Part shown: in pieces, positions 11,656 through 22,786 of the stretch
Position numbering within the stretch: the first letter of the stretch is position 1
Layout of the letters: each line of letters begins with the position of its first letter
Assembly (NCBI GenBank): GCA_963920665.1
Contig: OY987265.1
Location: 10,111,001 to 10,175,000 of the forward strand
DNA from: Straminergon stramineum
Lineage: Eukaryota; Streptophyta; Bryopsida; Hypnales; Calliergonaceae
Direction of reading: 5' to 3'
DNA length: 64,000 bases
Translations under genes and position numbers: made by a program
Notes under the pieces: model-generated
What the model was told of the DNA's origin: nothing
The model's input: the letters and a program-made list of their open reading frames with translations, nothing else
The model's database searches: none

Positions 11656-11748
11656 CTATGCCTTCTGCTGGGACATCATATTATGGGTTTGGGAAGGGTT
11701 GAGGGCTTGAACTTTTGGGCTTAGATTTGGGAAGTGGAGTTGAGAATT

Positions 11749-13862
11749 ATGGCCATGGCGACGAAAGGAGCTATGGGTATGTCTCTGGCAATGGTGATTG
11801 CATTGAGCATTGTTTTGACGGTCACGGCGGATGGGGAGTGCAGTGTTGCCGCACCGTGTCCGGACAAGAACAATTGTTGTAGCCAGTTTGGGTTTTGCGG
11901 GACAGGAGCGCCCTATTGCGGGAATGGCTGTCAGGCGGGCCCTTGCACTGGCGGAACCCCGCCTAGTCCTCCGTCTGGAGGTGGTGGCTTGGGCGACATT
12001 TTGACGAGAAATTTGTACGAGCAACTCTTTCCTGGCCATCTCTCGTTCTATAGTTACGATAAGCTCATCGAGGCTTCAAAGCTGTTCCCGCAGTTTGGAA
12101 CCACGGGCGATAGCACCACGCGGAAGCGGGAAATCGCTGCGTTTGCGGCACATGTCACTCAAGAAACCTCAGGTTCGTTGGTTGGTTTAATTCTGGTTTT
12201 TGGTTTCGGTGCATACGTATCCATGGTTGCGTATGGTTGGGCTTGTTTTTTAAGCAACGTTCTTCGTTGCTCAGAACTCAAGAAGTTCTGTGTCTGATCG
12301 GGAGCTTCATGAGCTGTGTGAGCTTGTGAGCTTTGAGAGTTTGTGCGTGGCGTGTTGTTGTCTCTTGTAACAGCATTTGGTGGAGTCTCTGCGCTCCTTT
12401 TGTTACGCTTAGCGAGGTTGTTGTGTTCTTCTTCAAGATGGCCACCGAGCATGTGACCCAGGAAAAAACCTCTCAGACTCCCGAGGACCCGGTGATGTGC
12501 AAGAACGTATGTGGCTTCTTTGGCAGCCAAGCCACCATGGGTCTTTGCTCCAAGGCTTGAGGCGTTTATTGCAACCGCAAGAAATCGATATCATCCATTG
12601 CACTGCAGGGTGCACCGGGAACAGTGCACTTTGCCGTGATTCCTCACACCGGGTTTCTGCCCGCACGATTTTGCTTGCACGTACATGACGAAGGCTAATT
12701 CTGTAAGTGCTAACCTCTTTTTACTTCCTCTTTGTTGCAGGGCTGAAGGTAATTGTTGAGCAGACCAATGACCCCTACTGTGACGGTAGCCGGCCAGAAT
12801 TTCCTTGTAATGGGAAGCATTTCAATGGTCGTGGCCCTCTCCAGCTTTCATGGTATTCTACTCTTCAAAGTACCTTTCATTTTCATCTACATGCTCATGT
12901 TCATGGTTGCTAGTTATTACAGTGAGACAGTCTGTGAGAGAGGCTTATGTTTAGAATATGGTTCATCATTTTATTAGAGTTCTTGTGGAATTAAAGAGTG
13001 TGTCATCACTCGATTTGCTCCACTTTGAACATATGCCTATTCTTCTTCTCGATTGTATTTAATCTATTGGGTATTGAGTTGGCTTCTATCCCCAATCGGG
13101 TCTTTGGTCCCAGCGTTGCAACTTTGAGCTGATGATTCGAATGAATAGTGTTTTAGAGCCTCAAGTATTATTTTCCTCATGTCATATGTTTTCCAAAATA
13201 TATGATCACTTGTTTTATGTTGGTTTCTTTTTCTCTAAAGTCAAACTGTTGCGAGGAAAACCTCAATCCATTGGTTGCATTGGTTGCGTCTGTTCAGAGT
13301 GGGGGTCAAAGGAGTGATTACACACTATTACAAATAGACTAACGATGTCATTTAGTAAATTGTTCATTGACTTGTCGTTCGACAGTATGTCTAGTACTTC
13401 TGTGTTATTTCATGAACAATTTGATGTCCTTGAAGAGCTCTGTAGCATCTAAATCGCTATGTCCACAGGAACTACAATTACGGTACTTGTGGCAATTACT
13501 TGAAAAGGAATCTCCTCGGGAATCCGGATCTGGTGGCGACAGACCCGCTTGTCTCTTTCGAAGCCAGTCTTTGGTTTTGGAATCAGTATGGAGACAATGT
13601 CATCCCGCACATTCACGATGTCATAACTGGAAATTGGAACCCGACCACTGTCGACAAAGCTGCCAACCGCGTCCCAGGTTTTGGAGTTACCATCGACATT
13701 ATCAATGGAGGCTTAGAGTGTGGCAAACAGAGTAACGAGGCGGACAATCGAGTGAAGTATTTCAAGAATTTTTGCAGCCAGCTGAATGTTTCCCCTGGTG
13801 ATAATGTCGACTGCAAAAAGATGAAGCCCTTTTACAGTGTTAAACTTACTGCAGAGTCTTAA
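11749..13862 (+). CDS. Class IV-type chitinase, GH19 with hevein domain (copy 2)
   Basis: Exons are 11749-12172, 12741-12852 and 13469-13862 (930 bp, 309 aa). It is a predicted secreted endochitinase with the same build as copy 1: a signal peptide (to about residue 27), an eight-cysteine hevein domain with CCSQFGFCG, a short [11 protein letters not shown] hinge and a GH19 domain. Probable catalytic Glu139 lies in HVTQETSG, Glu148 is the candidate second acid, and NYNYG is at 180-184. The C-terminus ends SVKLTAES as in copy 1. The start is the ATG at 11749; a GTG further upstream in frame is ignored. Intron 1 contains a SAP zinc-finger fragment. Exon 2 and the start of intron 2 are identical to copy 3 over 230 bp, whereas the 3' flank is nearly identical to copy 1, so the copy is a mosaic. 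Frame and splice sites look intact. Confidence 0.93.
12438..12560 (+). pseudogene. SAP (A20 zinc finger) fragment inside chitinase 2 intron 1
   Basis: An ATG-started frame in the sense orientation encodes an N-terminus followed by [20 protein letters not shown]. This is the first three zinc-binding cysteines of an A20 finger as found in plant stress-associated A20/AN1 proteins. The fourth cysteine, the rest of A20 and the AN1 domain are missing; the frame reads SKA and then stops. About 150 bp upstream (12265-12437), shared with copy 3 and absent from copy 1, may be the captured 5' leader. It is a captured gene fragment, presumably removed with the intron. Confidence 0.8.
12711..12740 (+). 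promoter_or_regulatory. Branch point and 3' splice site of chitinase 2 intron 1
   Basis: A ctaac branch-point-like motif sits about 30 nt before a pyrimidine-rich tract and the ttgcag acceptor. The same arrangement precedes exon 2 at 36100. Copy 1 has ctaaa. A gtaagt at 12703 resembles a donor, but using it would leave a 38-nt intron, too short for plants. Confidence 0.45.
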
Positions 13863-14550
13863 GTACTTCCTAATTTCATAATGTTTTCGAGTGATGTGCG
13901 CCAGAAGTTCGTCTAGATGTAGATTGGTGACATGCTGGAGTGAGTTTTAAGAGAAAGGTACATGTTGAACAGTAAATAATGGAGGGATTTGAACATTTCC
14001 CTCTCTGCTTCTCATACCTGGTATGTCTTACTAGGAAAATAGAAGCATAGGCAACGTACCTGGTTTTGTGTGCATGCAAAAGATTTCCAGTATAGAGAAC
14101 TCAAGGAAAGAGGATAATTATGTATACATGAACGTGAAAAGTTTCGACGTTTCAACGTTTTCTTAGATTCAACAAGGGTTGAATCAATAGAATATGACTT
14201 GTATTCTAGACCAGTGTTGTTCGCTCACCGTTTCACTGTGGTACACCATGGATGTTATTGACTCCAACTGTTGAACTGAAGATGTTTGGATCTGTGCCAA
14301 AAAATTTGTTCAATTCGGACATCTTGATTCTTGGATTAGTAGAAATGGTGTTTTCAGCTCCGTTCAAGAATGTTTTGGAAATGTAACGGCATGTCTACCT
14401 ATATGAGTGGGGGTTTCAATGAGAATGATGGTTGTTGCTTCCAAGGTACTAGAAGAAATGACCTAATTTTGTTCATTTCAGAAGCTAGGTGATGAGCAAT
14501 TAGCCCTCAAAGTTATTTTGGTAGTTCAAATTCCTAAGAATGTCAAGTTG
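13863..14550 (+). other. 3' flank of chitinase 2
   Basis: This is the presumed 3' UTR and downstream DNA. Positions 13863-13966 and 14343-14400 resemble the copy 3 flank, while 13967-14342 is nearly identical to copy 1 (3492-3867). No gene was seen. Confidence 0.6.
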
Positions 14551-14995
14551 TGTTATTATATTGACAAGCCTATTACCATCCTGATTCGCAATCTGATTAT
14601 CTTGGGGTCAATTCCAAGTAGGGTATATATTTTTCAGAGGTGTGCACTTGTATCATAAGTCAATCTAAAGTGGAATTATAAAGTGGAATTATAATATTCT
14701 GATCAAAATTGTAATTTCTATGAATTTTGAAAGTGGTCTACCCTAAGATTACAAAACCACCAATAGATTAGAGTCATAAACATCCTAAAAACAACTTGTA
14801 ACCTTCATTCCATGTATCCATTAGCAGCTAAGTATTCACCAATCATGTATTGACACATTACCCTTAATGACATTAATTCATTGGTTTTGTCAAAATCTGG
14901 AACAAATGTGGTTGATTTTTTGGAAAGATTTGAATGTTTAAATAGACAGAGTTGGGGCCAAATTTAGGGTGATCGAAATTATGTTGCGAATGGAG
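14551..14995. other. Insertion specific to block II (about 445 bp)
   Basis: Block I reads straight through from the equivalent of 14550 to the equivalent of 14996 (near 4072). The extra DNA has no recognised coding content or clear terminal repeats, and its boundaries are approximate. Confidence 0.4.
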
Positions 14996-15271
14996 TTGGA
15001 TTGGTCTATTTTATAGTGTAACTTTGAAAAAGATATTTAGGGATGACTTTCAAGCTAAAGGTGTAAACCAGTACTCATGGATTCTTTGAATGTATTTGAA
15101 TTTATCATTGCACTAATTTTTCTTAATAATATATGAAACCGAAGATTGTAGGATTATAACCATGGTGGTTATTTGCAAAAAGTCACATTTATTCATTGAA
15201 GTCATATTTGACAAGCTATTTTTGGAATTCAAAATGTTGAGGTGAAACATACTTCCTCTCTTTTAACTAAA

Positions 15272-16368
15272 AAACTAGTGTGTTTTGTGTTGTTGCCACA
15301 ACATAATAATAACAAAGTAAAAGTAATTTTTGAATTTTTGAATTTATAAAAACTATGAAATTCAATAACTTTCACATTGTACAAATGCCAAAAAACAAAG
15401 TCCATCCACACCTTCTCAAAGAGAACTTTAGGGTACCAAGAACACAATTAGGGGATGCACAGTCTATAAGATCACACTGTACCAAAAAAACAACCTAACT
15501 AAAAATTTTAAAAATAAAAGATAATTAAAAAATATCAAAATAAAATTTAATGAAAGTATAAGCGAAAAGCAGAAGGAACATAACAAAGATTCGAATAAAA
15601 GATTAAAAAATAACTCAAAAATCCTTAACTTTCACATTGTAGGTTTAAACACCACGAAACAATATCCATGCACACCTCCTTGCAAAGAGCTTTCTAATGA
15701 TTTCAAGAACGTATCTGGGGGAGGCTAGATCCAAAAGATACATATTTAGCATAATTTCAAATACAAGAAAAAAAATTCAAAAATCCATAACTTTCACACC
15801 GTAGGTTCAAATGTCACAAAATAAAGCCCGTGCACCCTACGTTGCATAGAGCTTTCTAATGGTACAAAGAACACAATTGTGGGACACATGGTCTAAGAGA
15901 TACATAATGTAGCATAATTTAGTATAACTGAAGATCCAAAAATAACTCAAAAATCTATAACTTTCACACTACATGTCCAAACGCCACAAAACAAAGTCCA
16001 AGCACCCCTCCTTACTAAGGGCTTTTCAACAATACTATGAATGTAAGCAAGGGATGTATGGTCCTAGAGATCTCAACATAACAAAGAAACAAATCAAATC
16101 AAAACAACCTCACTTTTGGTATGGACTAATGTGCCCTGTGCCGTTGCCATAGCCAAAACAAAAGTAAAAGTAATTTTCTGATTTTTTAAACCAAAAATAA
16201 CTCAAAAGTCAATAACTTTCACCTTGAAGGTCCAAATGCCACAAAACAAAGCCCTTGCCCCCCTCCTTGCCAAGGGCTTTCCGACAGTACGAAGAATGCG
16301 ATGATGGGATGGACAATCCTGAGATCTCACTATAACAAACAAACAAACAAAAAATCGAACTTAAGGTA
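15272..16368. repeat. Insertion with five degenerate tandem units
   Basis: Compared with block I (break near 4352-4366), about 1.1 kb is inserted here. It contains five diverged copies of a unit of roughly 160-270 bp with 'ataactttcac' near 15366, 15626, 15788, 15957 and 16208. Each is followed by 'aaa(t/c)gccacaaaacaaag', a 'caccctccttgc'-like stretch and an 'agagctttctaatg'-like stretch. The flanks of the array share 'caaagtaaaagtaatttt' (15313 and 16159). No protein motif was seen in any frame. Confidence 0.6.
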
Positions 16369-17095
16369 TGGATATTTGCAAAAGGATTTCAAAAAATACA
16401 TAAAATGAAAGCAACCCAAAAATCATACAAAAATTGGATGGATGAAAGTGAACTTTGAGAAAAGACACATAAAAATGAACCTTGAGAAAAGAAATAGTGA
16501 GTGGGTTCTTGAAGGTTAAGGATCAAATCAAATGTGTACTTTAGGTAATGCCACAGAAGGCTCTTTCAAGGTATTCTCTTAACCTTGAAATTCCCCAAAG
16601 GACTTAAGGTATCTAATTGGATTGACTTTTAAGGTTCCCGTAGAAACAAAAGTGCACATATTTATTTAGTATCTGAATCATTTTTGGTTAAATACATCAC
16701 AGAAAGCCTATGTTCTTTAATGGATAAACTATAATTTTAAAATTCACAAAATTGATTGAAAATCTCCAAAATTATTTAAAATTTTTATTAAAAAATAATG
16801 ATTTCTATTTTACTTCAAGTAAAGAATAACTTGAAATTGAAAATTTGACAATATAAATAAATATGGGTTGAAACAATAGATGCTAAGTAGTTCTATCTAG
16901 AACTTTGATTGGCATCACACCTCCAATTCCTTCAAGGCCTGAACCCCTATGCACTCTGATGTTCACTTTTTAAATGATGAACAAATTAAAACTCAAGTTT
17001 CATCCTCATTATTTCTTGGATGAAAGTTGTCTTAGTTTGTATATATACTTTATCAAGTTGTTGTCCTATATATCTAATGGTTGGATTTGGTGTTA
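16369..17095. other. Non-coding DNA of block II, counterpart of 4366-4930
   Basis: Positions 16369-16930 align well with block I, for example 'gatggatgaaagtgaacttt'. Beyond 16930 the homology stops at the large nested insertion. No gene was recognised. Confidence 0.55.
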
Positions 17096-17949
17096 CCCCC
17101 TAAAGTTCCTTGACTATATCATCACCAAAAACTCTCAAAAACTACCATTTCTAATATAAGTACCAAATTTTTGAAAAATATCATTTTTGGAAACATGTGA
17201 CCATAGAATCTTATAGTATGCTAGTTTGAGAAGATGTGGAAAAAATTTCAGAAATTCCACTGTTTAAATTGCAAGATATTAGCATTTGAAGTGATAAAAC
17301 TCCTTTTTTTGGCCATGTGAAAAAACAATGTAGTGATATGGGTTGTCTAGTATTTGAAGTTGACATCTTTGTTAGTTTCAAAAAAATTGTTAGTCTTGAG
17401 GCATTGTTAGTGTTATTAGTTGTTAGTATTGGGTGTTGGATGTCGCGAGTTGTTATTGTAAGGAGTTTGTTGTTGTTGGTTGATAACTATGTGGTTTGTT
17501 AGTAGTTGATACTAAAGTAATGGGATTAGGGTTAAGGTAAACTAGCCTATGACAAGAAAATTGATTGGTTTGCCTTGTTGACATATTTGAAAAAATTTCA
17601 TTTTTTTTATATGAAGGCAAACATGAGAAATAGAGAGAGCAATTGAAATTTCATTTTTTTGACAAAGTATTAATTTGTTATAAATTTTTGAAGTGAATTG
17701 GCCTAATGGCTCAAAACAATCTCTAGATTACCCCAAAGCCATCAAAAACTATACCCATGGTGGTCATTAAACCACCTAATACAGTTATAATATTTCCTGA
17801 CATGGTTGAAATATTTTCTAACATAGACATAACATAAAGGAATAAAAAAAAGGTAGATCATGTAATGAATTGCACTAGAAAGGTGCAAGTTCCTAAAACA
17901 ATCTCTAACATCTCCATCACCATCACAAAACATTGATTTCAACCATTAA

Positions 17950-18891
17950 CCCCTAAAGATATTTGACTATGTTTTCACCAAAAACGCTTCAAAATTGTCA
18001 TCTCTAGTATAAGTACCAAATTTTAGAAAAAATACATTTTCGGACAAATGTAACCATAGGATTTTGTAGTATGCTGGTTTGGGAAGATGTGGAAATAATT
18101 TAAGAAATTTCCACTGTTTGGATTGCAAGATATTAGCATTTGAAGTGACAAAAAGCCATTTTTTGGCCCTGCGAAAATCCGGGCAGCTACACTTCACAAG
18201 GTCAGATCATTATGAAAAAATGTCCAAAATGGTTGTAAATCTTTGGATTCATTCTTCAATTCATGTTGTCTACATTCTTGAAAAAATTTAGATCATTTGG
18301 AATTGTACAACATATAGGAAAAAAATAGTAAGTTGAAAAAAGTAGAGAATGATTCAAAATACTAAATTGTTAATAATATATTTATAGAATTGAAAAATGC
18401 TAATACCGATCGTGAAATTGTTGTAATAAACAATCTATACCTCACCTTTCTATTTTTTTCCAAAAATATTAAAAATTGAGTTGAATAAAGGTCTTCAAAG
18501 TTTATTTTAGAGTACAGATTCCATTACTACCCATAAACTACCTACAACTAAAACTCTTCATAACTTTCATCTTATAAATCAAAATGGAATGATTCAAAGC
18601 TTTCCATAAATATATAAATCAAGAAAATAAATTTCAAATTTTTTTTTTTAAAGTGATTTTTGAAGAAGTTTTTTTTTGCTGCCCGAGCTACCTATTGAGC
18701 AATGAAAACAATATATCATACAATAACTTTTTAACCATGTATTCAAAAGTTATGAAAATTTTTGGGTCTTAAAGCTACTCCTTGGGCACATGTTGTGTGA
18801 AAATTTCAAAGAAAAAAAATAAAAATTCCATTCATAGTGAGCTGCCCCAAATCGCTATGTTGTCAAAAAACAATGTTTGGTCCTTTAGGGG
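17950..18891. mobile_element. TTAA-flanked non-autonomous element, piggyBac-like (E2)
   Basis: Ends CCCCTAAAG and CTTTAGGGG are flanked by TTAA on both sides (17946-17949 and 18892-18895). The length is 942 bp and the interior matches E1. There is no transposase frame. This is the best preserved pair of termini in the family. Confidence 0.75.
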
Positions 18892-18895
18892 TTAA

Positions 18896-19857
18896 CCTAC
18901 CTCCCACCTACATATTGAAGTTTTGTGTACATTAATTAGAAAAAACCTAGCATGGATTGATGGAAAATTGTAATGGGTTATTTGATAGATGTTTGGATTA
19001 GGAAGTTGGCTTGTCATGGGTTGGTTTACCTTAGTTTGCGGCTAGCCGCCAGAGTTTGTGGAGGCTACTTAAGTCAAAGGCTGGTCTCTTGCCTTCTCTC
19101 TTATGTTTTTGGTAGTTGAGAGGGAAGGTTGACACTTGAGGGTGGAGAGTTGCTTTGTTGTGGAGATTTTAATTGGAGTAAAGCATTGGTTTGAGGGAGT
19201 TTTATGTTGCATTTTGCAAAGTGTTGGTTGAAAGCAAAATTTGAGATCTGAGTTTTTGAAAAGTTGATACACAATTAGGCCAATTTTTGTATCTAGATTT
19301 ATTATGGAAAAAAAGTTGTGAGGGTTTGAAGTGGAGGTGTTTGGATTCCAAGGCAACCAAGAAGGGTGTATTGAGGGGCATCATTCTTATTGGCATTTTA
19401 TATTATGGAAATGAAATTTGGAGGGTATTTTTCTTATCTTTTCTATTCTCTTGTGTAAAATTTTGAACTTAAATGGACTCAAGATCTATAAGTTATGCAT
19501 AAAATACAACCGAGGTGTTAAGGCAAAGAAGGGTTGGAAAGTTAGTATTAGTAAAATGTACACCAAAGTTGATCAATATATTAGATTAAGATGAAATTGG
19601 TATGTGAGCATTTACGTAGTTGATCTACATTGTGACAAAATTTCAAGTTGTTTGGAGCTATTTTTCATATTTTGTGGTAGAACAAAGATAGGTATGGCAA
19701 TTTCTAGAGCATTGAAGAAATCATAGGATAGGAATATGGGAAAAAAAAATTTGAGGGTAGATTTATGGATATTTAGGGTGTTTAGGGATATCATAGTTAT
19801 ATACAAAGCATTACCACAACAAAGGCCTAGTGCTATTCCAAATACATTCACAAATCT
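18896..19857. other. Remainder of the nested insert, unclassified
   Basis: AT-rich sequence with short frames only (for example 19069-19356 on the minus strand) and no recognised motif. It lies between the E2 element and the resumption of the interrupted outer element. Confidence 0.4.
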
Positions 19858-20398
19858 TTTTGATACTGGGCAACTACTCTTCACAAGGTCACATTTGTAT
19901 GTAAGAATCTCTAAAATGGTAGTGCTTCTTTGGATTCATTCTTCAAGGCAAGTTGGATACATGCTTGACAATTTTCAAATTATTTGGAATTGTGCAACAC
20001 ATAGGAAAAAATAGTAAGTAGAAAGTTGTAGAGAGTGATTCAAAATACTAAATTGTTAACAACTTATTAATGGAATTGAAAAATGCATATTCCAATGGTT
20101 GTAATGTTGTGATAAATAATATACACTTAAAATTTTATTTTTTTCGAAAAATATTGAAAATTGAGTTAAATAAAGGACTTCAAAGTTTATTTTAAAGTAG
20201 AGAATCCATAATTGCCCACAAACTAAAACATCTCATGAGAGAGAGAGAGAACCAATTTCAAATTTTTATTTTTGAAAAAATGAATTTTTTCAGATTTGCT
20301 CGGATTGCCCGAGTGAAAAAACAAACTATATATTAGGCCATAACTTTTGACTCATATATCCGAATGTTTTGAAATTTTGAGCACATGAAAGATATTTT

Positions 20399-20736
20399 CA
20401 TTAGAAAAGATTTGGGGGGCAAAACAAGCCCTTGAGTTCCTTGCAGTTTTTAGAATGTGGGAATTGGCCACAACGACGATCTAACATGATTGAGACCATG
20501 CCACATCAGAAAATATTGATTATTTATTTATTTATAAAATATTTCTCAAATATAATATATTTTTGAAAAAAATAATTTTTTGAATCAATTTTCTCAACAC
20601 TTTTTGAAATTTTTGGAAAAACAATTTAATTTTTTTTATTAAAATTTTCTATCAATAGTGGTTGGTTCAGAGTTCCTACATTGCAAGGGGAATAAGCCTT
20701 GAAAAAACCCTCCCTTGCCCTCAAATTTCTCTAATG
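20399..20736 (-). mobile_element. CATTAG-type inverted-repeat element C
   Basis: It begins cattagaaaagatttggggg and ends with the imperfect inverse (ccctcaaatttctctaatg). The interior, read on the minus strand, has the family core gatgtggcatggtctca also present in element A. It is inserted in the distal part of the interrupted TTAA element. Confidence 0.55.
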
Positions 20737-20846
20737 CCTCCATACCTTCTATTAACATTTGGGCCAAAAACATGAAAATCTCTAGTCACACATACTTGTC
20801 CCAAATTTCTATGTTGCCAAACAATGCACCTTGGTTCTTTGGGGGG

Positions 20847-21378
20847 TAATAGTATGCACAATTTTCTAAAATTACAAATGTGCAAGTATGTCAAGTGGTT
20901 GACCAAGCCAAAATTGCATTGACTATAGTTCAAAATTAAATTTGCAAAGATGAGGCTATAGATTTTAAGAACACAAAAATTTCAAAAAATCACTATGTGA
21001 AGACAATCTCATTTCAAATCCATTCCAAAAAATTTTACTCAAAAAATGAAAATATTTTGTTCGTAATCAAATATAGAAGGAATTTGGAAGGAATTTGGAA
21101 TTTTATTTTTCAAAATTAATAGATAAAACATTGGTGATAGCATTAGTGAATCTAATTGGATAGATGGAATCTAAAACTCATAGTCTACAATTTTTATATT
21201 ATTTGTATATCAATTCTGAAATACTCCTTCATATACTAATTTATACTATAATGGTTTTTTTCAAATTGTCAATTTTGGAGAAGACTCTATACACTTAGAG
21301 GTTAACCTCTAAAGGACTAAGTGTTCAAATTTTGAACATTCAACTAATGAAGGCAAACACATTCTAAATACATAGAAA
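20847..21378. other. Non-coding DNA, nothing recognised
   Basis: AT-rich. Homology to block I resumes near 21310 ('actaagtgttcaaattttga', also at 4987). No gene or paired repeat was seen. Confidence 0.4.
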
Positions 21379-21629
21379 CTTTAGATGGAATTCAGTTGCC
21401 TTGGAAGCCCATTTCAAGCTAGTTCTCTAGGCTAGGAACCAACCAGGGGTGACCAAAATTTAAAAATTTTAAAAATATATTTTACAAAAATATTGAAAAA
21501 TGATTTTTTTATTATTATCTAATGTGGCCGTTGCTTGACCATGTCAGTGAGTTGTTGTGGCTGAGTTCCCACAATTCGAGAACTCGTGGGAACTTGTGGG
21601 CTTCTACAATAGCTCATTCTCTTCTAATG
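21379..21629 (+). mobile_element. CATTAG-type inverted-repeat element D, no target duplication
   Basis: The ends are ctttagatggaatt and cttctaatg, degenerate versions of the family ends, with the core taatgtggc and a right part 'cgagaactcgtggg' like element A. The same site in block I (5043-5066, acatagaaatgtgtttc) is empty. Joining the flanks at 21378/21630 restores it base for base in length, so there is no target-site duplication. Confidence 0.65.
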
Positions 21630-22393
21630 TGTATTTCTTCATCCGTCAATTTTTTTCAGATTCTTAAATTAGTTCTTTAACATTTACATTGTATAGATTT
21701 TGAAGACTTGGTTTTGTAAATAATCTATTATTCAATAGATATTGATCAATTTAACTTCAAAAAGTAACTTGTTCAATTTAAAAAGTGACCCTTCGAAAAT
21801 GCCAAATCATTAGAGAGTAATTGAGGTCCTTATATGCCCAAATTAGAGGCTGAATTTAAAAAAATTGAGTCCACAGAAAATTGACCAAAATGCTAATATG
21901 GAGTTTGCCACTGTGGAGTATTGGTTGATGACTTCAGATTTCCCATCCATTACCACCAATTGAAACAAGGATCCAAATAACAATATAGTTGTACTAAAAC
22001 CATTGTTGGCATGTCCTTGGCTAAGAATTAAAGTAGGAATTTGGCTCTATCTGGATTGCATCGGAACTCATCTCCCATTCAGATTAGTACTGGAGTCATT
22101 GGACTTTGGGTTGTGATTGTAGAGTAAACTTGCCATTTACCGCACACATCCAAAAACCACATAACAATTGCTGCCATTTATTGTACACTAACTACACAAT
22201 GCAACTACCAATACAATTGCCATGGGAACAAAATTTTGTATCCCCACCCAATGACTACATACTATGTGGTGAAGGGTTGCAAGGAATTTCTAACTAGAGT
22301 TTAGCTTCATCACCTTCAAATTGCAATAAAATTTGTAGGAGGAAATCTTTTTGCATTTTGTTTTTTGAAGGTGAATATTAACATGACATTTAG
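21630..22393. other. Non-coding DNA of block II
   Basis: Positions 21630-21960 align with 5050-5380 of block I. Homology is lost after about 21980. Short frames such as 22106-22297 show no recognised motif. Confidence 0.5.
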
Positions 22394-22786
22394 CCCTTTA
22401 AGGACTAGTCAACCATATTGTGGTGGATCTGGGCATTTTATGCTTGGTGGGTTGAGTTTGGAGCAAAATTTGGGGAAGGACCAAAGGGAATTGATGTGGG
22501 GATTTGTAAACCACATCGACTAGGCCAAGAATCACACCAATTTGTGCTTGCATGTGGAAATGGGATTCAAAATACTAACACAAGGGTGGTTGTAAATATG
22601 GCAGTTACTCGTGAAAGATGGACGTAAATGAAAAAGATTCATATGTTGTAAAATGCACTATGCGCCCAATGCATATGTATGGTCAGATATTCATTTTAAA
22701 CCATTGATATGTTGTAATTAAAATTTTTTAGTTATGCTACAAAAGTAGGTTGTCCACCCCAAAAATCAACCATGATCCTTAAAGGG
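22394..22786. mobile_element. Short TTAA-type element (F)
   Basis: Termini CCCTTTAAGGAC and its inverse (ATCCTTAAAGGG) are followed on the right by TTAA (22787-22790) and preceded on the left by TTAG (22390-22393), one mismatch from TTAA. The inverted similarity continues into (t)gtcaac(c)at. The length is 393 bp and it is non-coding. Confidence 0.5.

Larger units (their letters stand above)
10660..11748 (+). promoter_or_regulatory. Upstream region of chitinase 2, interrupted by a MITE
   Basis: The region aligns with the chitinase 3 upstream region in pieces: 10680-10860, 10880-10985 (including 'tgcataccttacgcaattct') and 11395-11660. The conserved 'ctgatcagcatatgc' block precedes the TATA box. 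A 384-bp inverted-repeat element at 11001-11384 pushes the distal part away from the core promoter in this copy only. Confidence 0.6.
17096..20846. mobile_element. TTAA-type element split by a 2.5-kb nested insertion
   Basis: Positions 17096-17327 match the first quarter of the E1/E2 family (CCCCCTAAAGTTCC start after TTA). Positions 19858-20846 match the rest, starting exactly where the first part stops (the 'gggca' box at 19868) and ending in GGGGGG before TAAT. They are therefore read as one element interrupted by 17328-19857. That insert itself contains the complete element at 17950-18891. The distal part also carries the inverted-repeat element at 20399-20736. Confidence 0.6.

Noticed and set aside
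12703..12740. gtaagt followed by ttgcag, suggesting a cassette exon before chitinase exon 2
   Set aside because: The implied intron of 38 nt is below the plant minimum. The 3' part is the ordinary acceptor of intron 1 with a branch-point motif.
21296..21310. ggttaacctctaaaggac as the end of a TTAA-type element
   Set aside because: It resembles a terminus, but the sequence immediately inside (actaagtgttcaaatttt) is ordinary block sequence shared with 4987, and no partner end was found.
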